The notes beneath the pieces are model-generated. The model saw nothing but the letters and a program-made list of their open reading frames with translations, had not been told where the DNA came from and ran no database searches. A stretch of DNA of 64,000 nucleotides from Ruminococcus sp. Lineage in GTDB: Bacteria; Bacillota; Clostridia; Oscillospirales; Acutalibacteraceae. Made by a program: the position numbers and the translations under genes. The stretch is from positions 124,001 through 188,000 of the forward strand of contig SFIQ01000001.1 of assembly GCA_004555265.1 (NCBI GenBank). The letters are read 5' to 3'. Positions 17,697 to 26,833 of the stretch are shown here, piece after piece (the first letter of the stretch is position 1; the number at the start of each line of letters is the position of its first letter).

Positions 17697-19043
17697 ATGA
17701 AAAAAAATGCAAAAAAATTTAGATTATCCCCTTTGCGCACCATCATTTTGGGCTATTGCTGCATCATTCTGCTTGGTGCGGTCTTGCTTTGTCTGCCGAT
17801 TTCCGCCCGCAACGGACATTGGACCAATTTTTTTGACGCATTGTTTACCGCCACCTCTGCGACTTGCGTGACCGGTTTGGTGGTGTTTGATACATATACC
17901 TATTGGTCTGTATTTGGACAGTTAATCATTTTGCTGATGATTCAAGTCGGCGGTATCGGATTTATGACGCTTGCCATTTCTGCTTTAACGCTGACGAAGC
18001 ATAAAATCGGGTTGCACAGTCGGTACACCTTGCAGGAATCCGTCAACGCCTCACAGGTTGGCGGTATTGTGCGTATGACGAGATTTATTTTAATCGGTAC
18101 AGCCGTTTTTGAAATCAGCGGTGCAGTTTTCTTGGCAATGCGATTTTGTCCGCAATACGGCTTTTGGAAAGGGCTTTATTTTGCCGTATTTCATGCCGTT
18201 TCGGCATTTTGCAATGCAGGTTTTGATTTGATGGGTGGCAACGGCGCGTTTTCCTCACTGACGCAGTATGCCGCAGATCCGTTGGTAAACTTGGTTGTTA
18301 TGACTCTAATCATCATCGGCGGTATCGGCTTTTTCGTTTGGTCGGATTTAAAAATCAACAAGTTTCGTTTTCGCCGCTACAAACTGCATACAAAGGTTGT
18401 TTTGGTCACAACCGCCGCTTTGATTGTCTTCCCGTTTTTATTTATGCTGTTGACGGAACGCAACAATCCGAATTTTTCGGGTGCGCCGCTGACCTATTTG
18501 CTGTCTTGTCTGTTCCAAACCGTCACAACAAGAACGGCAGGCTTTAATACCGCCGATTTAACGGCGCTTTCCGACGCCACCGTTCTATGTATGATTTTTC
18601 TGATGATTATCGGCGGTTCGCCGAGTTCCACCGCCGGCGGCTTAAAGACGACGACGCTCGCCATGCTTGTGGCGAGCTTGGCTTCCATATTTAAAAAGCG
18701 GAAAAACATCTCTTGTTTTCGCCGCAGAATCGGCGATAATGTGCTGTTGCAAATCATTTCCGTTACTGCGTTATATACGCTTCTGTTTTTCGGTTGTGCC
18801 ATGTTAATTTGCGCTTTTGACAGCGTATCTGTAAAAGAAGCCTTGTTTGAAACCGCCTCTGCGATCGGTACGGTAGGACTGTCACTCGGAATTACCGCAG
18901 GTCTCAGCACGGCGTCTCATTTGGTTTTAATGGTGTTAATGTTCTTCGGGCGCGTTGGCGGGCTGACCATTTTGCTTGCATTCCACGACCAGCAGAGCGC
19001 TACACCGTCTAAATATCCCGTTGAAAATATTACCATCGGTTAA
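17697..19043 (+). CDS. ktrB: Potassium uptake channel subunit KtrB (TrkH family)
   Basis: This 448-aa membrane protein has four pore-loop repeats, recognisable as ATCVTGLVV, FCNAGFD, RTAGFNT and IGTVGLSLG, each carrying the selectivity-filter glycine. It conducts K+ (with Na+) into the cell and is gated by the KtrA ring encoded 12 bases downstream. GTG 17694 is one codon upstream of ATG 17697 and cannot be excluded. Upstream of it lies TATAAT (17658-17663) without a convincing -35. Confidence 0.93.
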   Translation: MKKNAKKFRLSPLRTIILGYCCIILLGAVLLCLPISARNGHWTNFFDALFTATSATCVTGLVVFDTYTYWSVFGQLIILLMIQVGGIGFMTLAISALTLTKHKIGLHSRYTLQESVNASQVGGIVRMTRFILIGTAVFEISGAVFLAMRFCPQYGFWKGLYFAVFHAVSAFCNAGFDLMGGNGAFSSLTQYAADPLVNLVVMTLIIIGGIGFFVWSDLKINKFRFRRYKLHTKVVLVTTAALIVFPFLFMLLTERNNPNFSGAPLTYLLSCLFQTVTTRTAGFNTADLTALSDATVLCMIFLMIIGGSPSSTAGGLKTTTLAMLVASLASIFKKRKNISCFRRRIGDNVLLQIISVTALYTLLFFGCAMLICAFDSVSVKEALFETASAIGTVGLSLGITAGLSTASHLVLMVLMFFGRVGGLTILLAFHDQQSATPSKYPVENITIG

Positions 19044-19055
19044 GGAGATTGTATT

Positions 19056-19700
19056 ATGAAATCGATTTTAATTATCGGTCTTGGCAGATTCGGCCGCCAT
19101 ATGGCGCAAAAGTTTTATGAACAGGGCAACGATGTCATGGCAGTGGATATTTTAGAAGACCGCGTCAATATTGTTCTGCCGTATGTAACCAATGCGCAAA
19201 TCGGCGACGCCACGGATGAAATGTTTTTAGACTCCCTCGGCATAGACAATTACGATTTATGCGTCGTCACCATCGGTGACAATTTCCAAAATTCCCTGGA
19301 AACCACCGCCCTGCTTAAAGATTTGGGTGCAAATTATATTTTGTCGCGCGCCAGCCGCGACGTGCATGCCAAATTTTTGCTGCGCAACGGTGCAGATGAA
19401 GTCATTTACACCGAAAAAGAAACTGCCGAACGCTTAGCGGTCAAATTCGGCTCGGACAGCATTTTTAATTATATTGAATTAAACAAAGATTTCTCGATTT
19501 ATGAAATCAGCGTTCCGAAGAGTTGGATTGGGAAATCCATTTTGCAAAAAAATGTCCGTTCCAAATACAATATCAGCATTTTGGCGATTAAAGTCGGCGA
19601 AACAATCCTTCCCCTGCCGCACCCCGACCATGTGTTTACAGCGGATGAAATCCTGATGGTGCTCGGACGGAATGAGGATGTAGAACGCTTAATTAAATAA
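19056..19700 (+). CDS. ktrA: Potassium uptake regulatory subunit KtrA (RCK/TrkA family)
   Basis: This 214-aa cytoplasmic protein has an RCK_N domain with the nucleotide motif IIGLGRFGRHMA followed by the acidic end of beta2 (VDILED), and an RCK_C domain from about residue 135. It forms an octameric ring under KtrB and gates it in response to ATP/ADP or NAD(H), and in relatives also to c-di-AMP. AAGGAG precedes the ATG. A strong terminator follows immediately after the stop. Confidence 0.94.
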   Translation: MKSILIIGLGRFGRHMAQKFYEQGNDVMAVDILEDRVNIVLPYVTNAQIGDATDEMFLDSLGIDNYDLCVVTIGDNFQNSLETTALLKDLGANYILSRASRDVHAKFLLRNGADEVIYTEKETAERLAVKFGSDSIFNYIELNKDFSIYEISVPKSWIGKSILQKNVRSKYNISILAIKVGETILPLPHPDHVFTADEILMVLGRNEDVERLIK

Positions 19701-19704
19701 GGTG

Positions 19705-19736
19705 CGGGGCAGCACACCTGCCCCGTTTGTTTTTTT
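19705..19736 (+). terminator. Rho-independent terminator after ktrA
   Basis: The stem CGGGGCAG/CTGCCCCG (19705-19712 and 19718-19725) with a 5-base loop is followed by TTTGTTTTTTT. The T-tract runs directly into the Shine-Dalgarno (GGAG 19737-19740) of the next gene. Expression of that gene therefore needs read-through or a promoter overlapping the hairpin. Confidence 0.92.
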
Positions 19737-19749
19737 GGAGTTTTTGAAC

Positions 19750-21663
19750 ATGCTGATTTCCTTACATCAAATTCAAAAAAGTTTTTCCGATGAAGTTGTC
19801 TTAAAAAACATTGATTTAACGATTTCGGCAAAGGACCGAATCGGGCTTTTAGGCATAAACGGCGTCGGGAAAACCACTTTGCTCAATATCATCAGCGGCG
19901 AGTTGCCGTATGATGCGGGCGAATACAGCGTCAAGCGCAATTTGTCTATTGGATATTTGAAGCAAAACGAAGCTTTAAACACGGAGAACACCTTACAGGA
20001 AGAAATTCAATCCGCGCTTTCGTCCGTATACGAAATGCGTGCCGATTTGGAAATTCTGTCACAGGAATTGGCATCTGTCGAGCCGAACACCGAACAGTAT
20101 ACGGCGCTGACGGAAAAATACGAAATGCTGTCCGGCGCTTATACCGCCGCTGACGGATACCATGCCGATGTGCGCATTCAAATCGTTTTAAACGGCTTGG
20201 GATTCGGCGCTTTTGATTTAAACGGTAAAGTCAAGACATTAAGCGGCGGAGAAAAAATCCGATTTGCCATGGCAAAGGTGCTTTTGCAAAATCCGGAGTT
20301 GTTGATTTTGGACGAGCCGACCAACCATTTGGATTTTTCCATGCTTGCTTGGTTAGAAGAGTATTTACAGAATTATAAAGGTGCGGTCGTCGTTGTATCG
20401 CATGACCGTTTTTTCTTAGATAAAGTTGCCAATGACATCTGCGAATTGGAACGCGGCGAACTTGTGCGCTACAAGGGCGGATACTCTGCTTTTTTACAGC
20501 AAAAGGAAGAGCGCGTCCGCAGGCTTGAAAAAGAATATAAAAAACAGCAAGAGGAATTGACGGCAATGCGCGAGTATGTGCGCAGGAATTTAGCAAAATC
20601 CAGCAGTACCAACAGCGTCGGGTCGCGGGTAAAGGCGCTGGAAAAAATGGAGTTGGCCGCAAAGCCGAATCCGCGGCAAAAGACGGCAAAATTTCAGTTC
20701 TCATATGATTACGAGCCGTTTAAGTCGGTATTGACGCTGGAAAATGTCGGGGTTTTTGTAGGCAATTCGCAAACCGGCAAGCAACTGTATGACGGCGTAT
20801 CGTTTACGGTAAACCAAGGGGACAAAATCGCCATTGTCGGGCAAAACGGCGTCGGAAAGACCTCTCTTTTAAAAGCAATTTTACGCAAACTCCCCTATTC
20901 GGGCAAAATCCGCATCGGCGGTAATGTCAAAATCTCCTATTTTGACCAAGAACTTGCCGATTTGAACCTGAATGACACGGTTATTGAGGCAGTTCATCGC
21001 CGTTTTCCCGGGAAAACCGATTTGGAAATTCGCAGTGCGCTCGGTAGGTTATTGATTGAGGAGGACGCCGTTTTCAAGCGCATACGCGAACTTTCCGGTG
21101 CCAACCGCGCAAAGGTTGCATTTTGTATCATTATGTTTGAGCGCAGTAATTTCCTAATTTTGGACGAACCGACCAACCATTTGGATTACACGGCAAAAGA
21201 AGCCTTAGACAGCGCTTTGCAAGAATACACGGGCACCCTGTTGACCGTATCGCATGACCGCTACTTTTTAAGCCGCGTTCCAAATAAAATGCTCGAACTG
21301 TTCCCGAACGGCATCCGCGCATATACGGGCGGATATGCACAATACTGTCTTGCAAAAGAAAATGAAAGTGCGCAAAGCATTGTAAGCGAGTCGAGCGACG
21401 CAAAGGAAGACTCCGCACAAAAACAGCTCTATACGCTGAATAAAAAGAACAAGGCGGAGGAGCGAAAACGCCGCGCCCGCCTTGCCGCATTGCAAAAAGA
21501 AATTGAAGAAATATATATACAACTGAACGCATTAAAAGCAGAATGTGATTTGCCGGAAGTCGCAGACAACTATGTGCGTCTTTCCGAACTGCTTGCACAA
21601 ATTGAAGATTTGGAAGTCACCGTGGAATGTAAAGAAAACGAATGGTTGGAATTATCGGAATAA
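19750..21663 (+). CDS. ABC-F family ATP-binding protein (Uup/YdiF-like)
   Basis: This 637-aa soluble protein has two ABC domains and no membrane part. ABC-F proteins bind the ribosomal E site and relieve stalled or drug-bound states. Domain 1 has GINGVGKTT, LSGGEKIRFA and LILDEPTNHLD. Domain 2 has GQNGVGKTS and LILDEPTNHLD, but its signature reads LSGANRAKVA instead of LSGGE. A charged interdomain linker (about 245-310) and a C-terminal coiled coil (about 560-637) match the Uup/YdiF type. The ATG is chosen from GGAG 9 bases upstream. Which stalled complexes it acts on is unknown. Confidence 0.9.
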   Translation: MLISLHQIQKSFSDEVVLKNIDLTISAKDRIGLLGINGVGKTTLLNIISGELPYDAGEYSVKRNLSIGYLKQNEALNTENTLQEEIQSALSSVYEMRADLEILSQELASVEPNTEQYTALTEKYEMLSGAYTAADGYHADVRIQIVLNGLGFGAFDLNGKVKTLSGGEKIRFAMAKVLLQNPELLILDEPTNHLDFSMLAWLEEYLQNYKGAVVVVSHDRFFLDKVANDICELERGELVRYKGGYSAFLQQKEERVRRLEKEYKKQQEELTAMREYVRRNLAKSSSTNSVGSRVKALEKMELAAKPNPRQKTAKFQFSYDYEPFKSVLTLENVGVFVGNSQTGKQLYDGVSFTVNQGDKIAIVGQNGVGKTSLLKAILRKLPYSGKIRIGGNVKISYFDQELADLNLNDTVIEAVHRRFPGKTDLEIRSALGRLLIEEDAVFKRIRELSGANRAKVAFCIIMFERSNFLILDEPTNHLDYTAKEALDSALQEYTGTLLTVSHDRYFLSRVPNKMLELFPNGIRAYTGGYAQYCLAKENESAQSIVSESSDAKEDSAQKQLYTLNKKNKAEERKRRARLAALQKEIEEIYIQLNALKAECDLPEVADNYVRLSELLAQIEDLEVTVECKENEWLELSE

Positions 21664-21668
21664 TACCG

Positions 21669-22589
21669 CTATGCTTTTTGAAATGTATCCGTCGTAAGGC
21701 AATCCAACAAAGCAACGATGCTTTGAAGCTGTTCACAGGCAACTTGCATTTCTTTTTCTAAATTACACGGGCGAAACAGCGGCGGCTCAAACGAATCTCG
21801 TTTTTCTTGCAAAACCAAATACAACATATCCCCGCTCAAAGAAATCATACACTTTTCATCGGCCATTTCAGCAATCAGCCGTAAAACATTCCGTATTTTT
21901 TCCGTTAAAACAATTTGTTCCTGTGCCGTTTCCACTGCGAAACAGGAAAAGACGGCATCAAACACTTCATCCCCCGTTTTCATCCGTTTTGCAACATTCG
22001 GCGGCAAAACCGCTCTGTGAAACCCTTTTTGCACCAAGCAAAGGCGTTGCGGAAAAATTTGCTTGCATTCCAAGGCAAAAACTTGCCCATGAAAACGGCG
22101 TTTGCCGAAATCGCAAAACCGAAACGGGCACTCGCGATACTTCCCAACCATTAAATCATTTGCCTGATACTTTTCGCCCTCTTGTAAAATATGCGCCGCT
22201 TGCAGTACACTACGCTCCATACGCCCGTTGGGAAGAACTTGCAGGTTCTTTCCGAATGTTCTTTGCAATGCCGGATACAGCACAAGATTTTTATATTCGG
22301 TTCGAGCTTTGTTGTGTGTCCGAATCAGCACAGGGGCTAAAACAATGCAGGGGCCGGCTAAAAAATATGCCCAAGCCTCAGACCCAAGCCCCAAATACTC
22401 TTTGAGAATCGAGGCTGACCAAATTCCAAAATTTGTGTAAAACCAGCTTAAAATACCTAAAAATACCACAAAAAGAATAAAATACAAAACGCAGGACAAA
22501 AGAAAGGTTCGACGAAAGTTTTTTCTTGTGCGTAAAAAGTCTTCTTGCAATTCGTCACGGTTTTTGTTATTTACTGTATTCAAAAGCAT
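21669..22589 (-). CDS. Membrane protein, DUF3137-like
   Basis: This 306-aa protein has a charged N-terminus, two membrane helices (about 28-50 and 70-92) and a long soluble region. The segment DLMVGKYRECPFRFCD followed by a beta-rich stretch resembles DUF3137 proteins, which have no known activity. This assignment is by pattern only. The gene stands alone, convergent with the ABC-F gene (5 bases between stops) and divergent from the foldase gene. Confidence 0.6.
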   Translation of the reverse strand: MLLNTVNNKNRDELQEDFLRTRKNFRRTFLLSCVLYFILFVVFLGILSWFYTNFGIWSASILKEYLGLGSEAWAYFLAGPCIVLAPVLIRTHNKARTEYKNLVLYPALQRTFGKNLQVLPNGRMERSVLQAAHILQEGEKYQANDLMVGKYRECPFRFCDFGKRRFHGQVFALECKQIFPQRLCLVQKGFHRAVLPPNVAKRMKTGDEVFDAVFSCFAVETAQEQIVLTEKIRNVLRLIAEMADEKCMISLSGDMLYLVLQEKRDSFEPPLFRPCNLEKEMQVACEQLQSIVALLDCLTTDTFQKA

Positions 22590-22603
22590 CTTCCTCCGTA
22601 TTC

Positions 22604-22632
22604 AGTATACAAAAATCGGCTGAAAATTGCAA
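22604..22632 (-). promoter_or_regulatory. Promoter of the DUF3137-like gene
   Basis: On the minus strand TTGCAA (22632-22627), 17 bases, then TATACT (22609-22604), about 15 bases before the ATG at 22589. The predicted 5' UTR is therefore very short. Confidence 0.65.
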
Positions 22633-22712
22633 TCATTTTGAAAAGGCAGTAAGAAATTCATAAACAAAATGTAAATTATTCGGCAGTTTTGCTGATTTTA
22701 TAAAAATAGTGC

Positions 22713-22741
22713 TTGTAACTTTTTCGGAAATAGTATAAAAT
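22713..22741 (+). promoter_or_regulatory. Promoter of the foldase gene
   Basis: TTGTAA (22713-22718) and TAAAAT (22736-22741) are separated by 17 bases. The leader of about 60 bases contains a small hairpin GCGGA/TCCGC around 22765-22777. Confidence 0.5.
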
Positions 22742-22807
22742 AGATATGTTTAAACGCATTGCGGATTTCCGCAGGCTGAAAATCAACAAACAAAGGATGA
22801 ATTCTGA

Positions 22808-24490
22808 ATGGAAAACAACCAAGTCGAAAAAAGCCAGGCTGAGCTTTACCGCGAAGAGCGTAAAAAGCGCATGGAAAACGCGGCGAAGAAAAACGCCAAA
22901 AAAAGTCCGCAGATGACCAAGGCGAAAAAGGCCATCGGCAAAGTTATTGCCATGGTACTTGCCGTTGTAGTTTGCCTTGCGGCTGTTTACGGAATATTCA
23001 ACTTCTTTGGCATCCCGCAAAAAGTGCTGACTGCGGCAAAAATCGGCGACGAAAGAGTCACCATTGCCAAATACAATTTCTATTATATGGATTTGTATTT
23101 AAATACATACAACCAATCCCAGTCGTATGATTCGCAATACGGCTCCGGGTACGGCGCAATGTATACCGGCTATGACAGCAGTAAAACCCCGATGGAGCAG
23201 GAGTACCCCGGCACCTTGGAAGATTTTGACGGGGAAAGTGCCACTTGGGCGGATTATTTCCGTTTGCAATCCTTGAAATATCTGCAAACCTATTTGGCAT
23301 ATGCCAAACTTGCAAATGAAGCCGGCATGACCTTGGATGAAGACGAGCTTGCGGACATTGACGAACAAATCGAATCCATCCGTTCTTCTGCCGAATCCAA
23401 CGACTATTCCTTAAATCGCTATTTAACCAAAATTTACGGTAAAGGCGTCAATGAAAAGCTGTTGCGTGAAGTAATGGAAGAAAGACAGCTCGCGTATAAG
23501 TATGCGCAGCAGAAACAGGAAGATGTGGAAACCGGTGTTACCGATGCGCAAATTGAAGAAGAATATACTGCAAATCCCGCAGAGTATGCATTGGTGACGC
23601 TGAACGGCTTTGTGGTCTCTGCCGATACTTCCGCGATTGCGGATGATGCTACAGACGACGAAAAGACAGCCGCGACCGAAGCCGCTATGGCTGATGCAAA
23701 AACGAAGGCAGAAGGCTATGCCGCAAAAGTCAACAGTGCAGAAACCCTGTTAGAACAAGCAAAAGCATATAATTCCACCGCGACGGAGGCTTCGGTTAAA
23801 TTAGAGGATGTGACCGGTACAACTCTCGCATCTTCATTCAGCCAGGCCGCCAGCGATTGGGCATATGCCGCGGAACGCGCTGTCGGTGATGTCACGGTAG
23901 TGGAAACTTCAAAAGGATACGCTGTGCTGTATATGGCTGTTCTGCCGCATAAAGATATGTCAAAGCCTGTTGATGTACGCCATATTTTAATTCAGTTTGA
24001 CACCACCACGGACGAAAGCGGCAACACCGTTGCATTGACCTCAGCGGAAAAAGAAGCGTATTATCAGCAAGCGCAGGCTATCTATAATCAATTCTTAGAA
24101 AACCCGACGGAAGAGAATTTTGCAACACTTGCAAATAACAATAGCGATGACACCGGCTCCAACACCAACGGCGGTCTTTATGAAGATGTGCATGTCGGCG
24201 ATATGGTAACCGCTTTCAATGATTGGTGCTTTGACCCGAACAGAAAGCCCGGTGACAGCGGCATTATCGAAACAAACTACGGGTATCATGTTATGTATTA
24301 TGTCGGAAACGACAACGAAGAAACTTGGAAATCGACGGTTCGCTCCACATTGGCAAGTGATGCACTGTCTGCATTTGATGACGAGATTGTCAATGGCGAA
24401 ACCTATAAAATTAACGAAAGCGACTTAATGATTAAATGGTCCGTTTCACAGTTAGAGGACTTAATCACAACCCGTTACATTAACTATTGA
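22808..24490 (+). CDS. Membrane-anchored peptidyl-prolyl isomerase (parvulin/PrsA-SurA type)
   Basis: This 560-aa protein has a Lys-rich cytoplasmic start (about 1-43), a single membrane helix (about 44-66) and an extracytoplasmic region. There is a SurA/PrsA-like chaperone region with a Tyr/Ser/Gly-rich insert near residues 98-118. A parvulin domain lies at about 390-505, with VRHILIQF, NGGLYEDVHVGDMV and GIIETNYGYHVMYY. It should help exported proteins fold at the outer face of the membrane. Unlike classical PrsA it has no lipobox and is anchored by a helix. It is a single gene with its own promoter and a strong bidirectional terminator. Confidence 0.88.
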   Translation: MENNQVEKSQAELYREERKKRMENAAKKNAKKSPQMTKAKKAIGKVIAMVLAVVVCLAAVYGIFNFFGIPQKVLTAAKIGDERVTIAKYNFYYMDLYLNTYNQSQSYDSQYGSGYGAMYTGYDSSKTPMEQEYPGTLEDFDGESATWADYFRLQSLKYLQTYLAYAKLANEAGMTLDEDELADIDEQIESIRSSAESNDYSLNRYLTKIYGKGVNEKLLREVMEERQLAYKYAQQKQEDVETGVTDAQIEEEYTANPAEYALVTLNGFVVSADTSAIADDATDDEKTAATEAAMADAKTKAEGYAAKVNSAETLLEQAKAYNSTATEASVKLEDVTGTTLASSFSQAASDWAYAAERAVGDVTVVETSKGYAVLYMAVLPHKDMSKPVDVRHILIQFDTTTDESGNTVALTSAEKEAYYQQAQAIYNQFLENPTEENFATLANNNSDDTGSNTNGGLYEDVHVGDMVTAFNDWCFDPNRKPGDSGIIETNYGYHVMYYVGNDNEETWKSTVRSTLASDALSAFDDEIVNGETYKINESDLMIKWSVSQLEDLITTRYINY

Positions 24491-24516
24491 TACAACCAAC
24501 AAAAAGATACAGAATA

Positions 24517-24553
24517 GGGGCTGTAAAAAACGAAAGTTTTTTACAGCCCTTTT
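24517..24553. terminator. Terminator hairpin, copy 1 of a repeated element
   Basis: The 14-bp stem GGGCTGTAAAAAAC (24518-24531) pairs with 24536-24549 and closes a GAAA tetraloop. Four T follow on the plus strand. It separates the convergent foldase and folK genes. Close copies occur at 30406, 45257 and 57828. Confidence 0.88.
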
Positions 24554-24555
24554 AT

Positions 24556-25032
24556 TTACGGTTTATACAGTTGAATATCGGACAAGTCACATTGTTGATA
24601 TGCATCTGAAAAATCATAATCGTATGCTACACCCGACGGGAACAAATCATGCAATGGTTGCAACACAAAAGAACGATTTTGAATTTCCGGATGCGGAACG
24701 CGTAAAAACGAGGTATCGCTTGAAAAGTGTTCCGCTAACAAAACATCTAAATCAATAATGCGCGGACCGTCTTTAAACAGACGCACTCTGCCGAGCGCGG
24801 CTTCAATTCCAAGGCAAGCCCCCAACAAACCGTCCGGCGGGAAAACCGTGTTTATTTCTACCGCCATATTCAAAAAGTCGGCTTGTTCTGTATACCCATA
24901 CGGTTTCGTTTCATAGACCGAAGACTTCTTTAAGATTTCCGTATTCGGCAGAAGCTCCAAAGCCGTCAGCGCGGCTTCTAAATTTTGCAAACGGTCGCCG
25001 ATATTGGTACCAAGTCCTATTACCGATTTCAT
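24556..25032 (-). CDS. folK: HPPK, 6-hydroxymethyl-7,8-dihydropterin pyrophosphokinase
   Basis: This 158-aa enzyme transfers pyrophosphate from ATP to hydroxymethyl-dihydropterin, the third step of folate synthesis. The family pattern GLGTNIGDR, SSVYETKPYGY, FLNMAVEI and the metal-binding DGPRIIDLDVLL followed by VPHPEI are all present. It overlaps folB by 4 bases (ATGA) and is the last gene of folE-folP-folB-folK. Confidence 0.96.
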   Translation of the reverse strand: MKSVIGLGTNIGDRLQNLEAALTALELLPNTEILKKSSVYETKPYGYTEQADFLNMAVEINTVFPPDGLLGACLGIEAALGRVRLFKDGPRIIDLDVLLAEHFSSDTSFLRVPHPEIQNRSFVLQPLHDLFPSGVAYDYDFSDAYQQCDLSDIQLYKP

Positions 25033-25418
25033 TCCGCCGTCTCCCCTGTCGTATCTGATACGCGTTCTCTGTTGATTTCTACTGCGACATAGTCAAAATC
25101 CGCTTTAATCGGTGCCTGTGGCTTTTTTACGCAAACCGTAACCGCTTGTACTGCCGCGAATTGCCCGAGTACTGCCGTCGCAACGCTTTCTGCCGCCTTT
25201 TCCAACAAATCGAATTTATCCGCAAGAAATGCCGCACGCGCTGTTTTTAAAATTTTCGCATAACTGACCGTATCGTCAACACAATCGGTTTTACACGGCA
25301 CACATAGGGAAACGAAACAGGTAATATCTAAAATAAACATCTGTCCTTCTGCTTTTTCCTCGGGATTTACGCCGTGATAAGCGTATAGTTTTAAGCCTTT
25401 GATGATGATTTTATCCAT
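25029..25418 (-). CDS. folB: Dihydroneopterin aldolase
   Basis: This 129-aa enzyme cleaves dihydroneopterin to hydroxymethyl-dihydropterin and glycolaldehyde. It shows the start IKGLKLYAYHGVNPEEK, with the conserved YHG and the following Glu, the DTVSYAKI segment and the catalytic-Lys region VCVKKPQAPI. It overlaps folP by 8 bases and folK by 4, indicating tight coupling. Confidence 0.95.
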   Translation of the reverse strand: MDKIIIKGLKLYAYHGVNPEEKAEGQMFILDITCFVSLCVPCKTDCVDDTVSYAKILKTARAAFLADKFDLLEKAAESVATAVLGQFAAVQAVTVCVKKPQAPIKADFDYVAVEINRERVSDTTGETAE

Positions 25419-26253
25419 TTTTTTGCTCCCTCACTAACGCGTCCGTCATTTTCGCCGCCAAAGCAGCCGCGCGCACATGGTGTACGCGAATAAAATCTGT
25501 TCCGCCGGCTATGGCAAGCGTATCTGCCGCAAGCGTTCCGTATAGGCGGTCTTCTCCATCGGCCGCGGTTTCGTTTGCCACCACGCGCTTGCAGGAAAGT
25601 GCCGTCAGCAAGGCACGGTCTTTCTGCTTTAATGTAGAAATATTGCGTATCAACTCTAAATTGTCCGCATGGCTTTTCCCGAAACCGATACCCATATCAA
25701 AGCAAATCTGTTCTGCCGATATACCGCACGATGCGCATTTTTTCTGCATACGGTCAAAAAAGGAAAGCACATCTTGCGTTACGCCGTTCGGATATTCTGC
25801 GACGGTATCCGAATCGCTGTTGCCGCTGTGCATGACAATCCACCCTGCGCGATACCGACGTACGACATCTGCCATTCGCTCAGAAAATACGCCGCTGACA
25901 TCATTCACGATCTGCGCGCCGTTTTGCAAGGCATATTCCGCAACAAGCGGGTAGAATGTATCCACGGAAATCGGAATTTTCACGCGCTTTGCAATCAACG
26001 GCAAAAACTGTTGGAGCACGTGCAACTCCTGTGCGTCCGTAAGCGGGGTGTGCCCCGGTCGCGTTGACTGTGCGCCGATATCCAACAAATCCGCGCCGTC
26101 TTTTTCCATTTCGAGTGCGTGTTCCAATGCAACTTGCGGAGAATTCCATTTTCCGCCGTCAAAAAAAGAGTCCGGTGTCACATTCAAAATTCCCATAATA
26201 TAGGTTCGGGTATTTAGCGGGAACGAAAAACCGTTTCCTTGAAAATAGTACAT
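25411..26253 (-). CDS. folP: Dihydropteroate synthase
   Basis: This 280-aa TIM-barrel enzyme joins the pterin pyrophosphate to p-aminobenzoate and is the sulfonamide target. The MGILNVTPDSFFDGG loop, STRPG loop, INDVSG and the C-terminal RVHHV are present. The usual SRK motif of the pABA/pterin loop reads SCK, with Arg replaced by Cys and the preceding Gly lost (ALSCKRVV). ATG 26253 lies one base after the folE stop. A longer open frame to 26361 runs back into folE and has no start signal. Confidence 0.93.
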   Translation of the reverse strand: MYYFQGNGFSFPLNTRTYIMGILNVTPDSFFDGGKWNSPQVALEHALEMEKDGADLLDIGAQSTRPGHTPLTDAQELHVLQQFLPLIAKRVKIPISVDTFYPLVAEYALQNGAQIVNDVSGVFSERMADVVRRYRAGWIVMHSGNSDSDTVAEYPNGVTQDVLSFFDRMQKKCASCGISAEQICFDMGIGFGKSHADNLELIRNISTLKQKDRALLTALSCKRVVANETAADGEDRLYGTLAADTLAIAGGTDFIRVHHVRAAALAAKMTDALVREQKNG

Positions 26254-26254
26254 T

Positions 26255-26815
26255 TTAATCCCCCCGCAACAGCGACATTGCCTCCGCGCGCGTGCGCGCG
26301 TCCTTTCGCATAATCCCGCGCAAAGCCGAGGTCTGCGTTTTTGCCCCTGCAGCGCGTGCACCGCGCATCGTCATACAAAGATGCTCTGCCTCAATGACCA
26401 CAGCAATCCCCTTCGGCGACAAATTCTCCTCTAAAAAATCGGCAATCTGTGAGGTCAACCGTTCTTGCAGCTGCGGTTTCTTTGAAAAACTGTCAACAAT
26501 TCTCGCAAGTTTTGACAGCCCGATCACCTTGCCGTCGGACGGAATATAGGCAATATGCGCTTTGCCGACAAACGGCAATAAATGATGCTCGCACATAGAA
26601 TACATCGGAATATCGCGTACAACAACCATTTCGTCATTGTTGGATTCGTTAAATATTTTCAAGTGCCGTTTCGGGTCATCCTCCATCCCCGCAAAAATCT
26701 CTGCGTACATATTCGCCACACGCTTTGGTGTTTCCTGCAACCCTTCGCGGTCGGGGTCTTCCCCGATTGCCGATAAAATCTCTCTGACAGCATTTTCAAT
26801 CCGTTGCTTATCCAT
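26255..26815 (-). CDS. folE: GTP cyclohydrolase I
   Basis: This 186-aa homodecameric enzyme converts GTP to dihydroneopterin triphosphate, the first step of folate synthesis. The zinc ligands are visible in MCEHHLLPF and the later Cys of EAEHLCMTMRGAR. The active-site segment GLSKLARIV is present. It starts 18 bases after the transglutaminase-like gene. The phosphatase that removes the triphosphate is not encoded nearby. Confidence 0.97.
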   Translation of the reverse strand: MDKQRIENAVREILSAIGEDPDREGLQETPKRVANMYAEIFAGMEDDPKRHLKIFNESNNDEMVVVRDIPMYSMCEHHLLPFVGKAHIAYIPSDGKVIGLSKLARIVDSFSKKPQLQERLTSQIADFLEENLSPKGIAVVIEAEHLCMTMRGARAAGAKTQTSALRGIMRKDARTRAEAMSLLRGD

Positions 26816-26833
26816 AAACCTTTACTCCTTATC

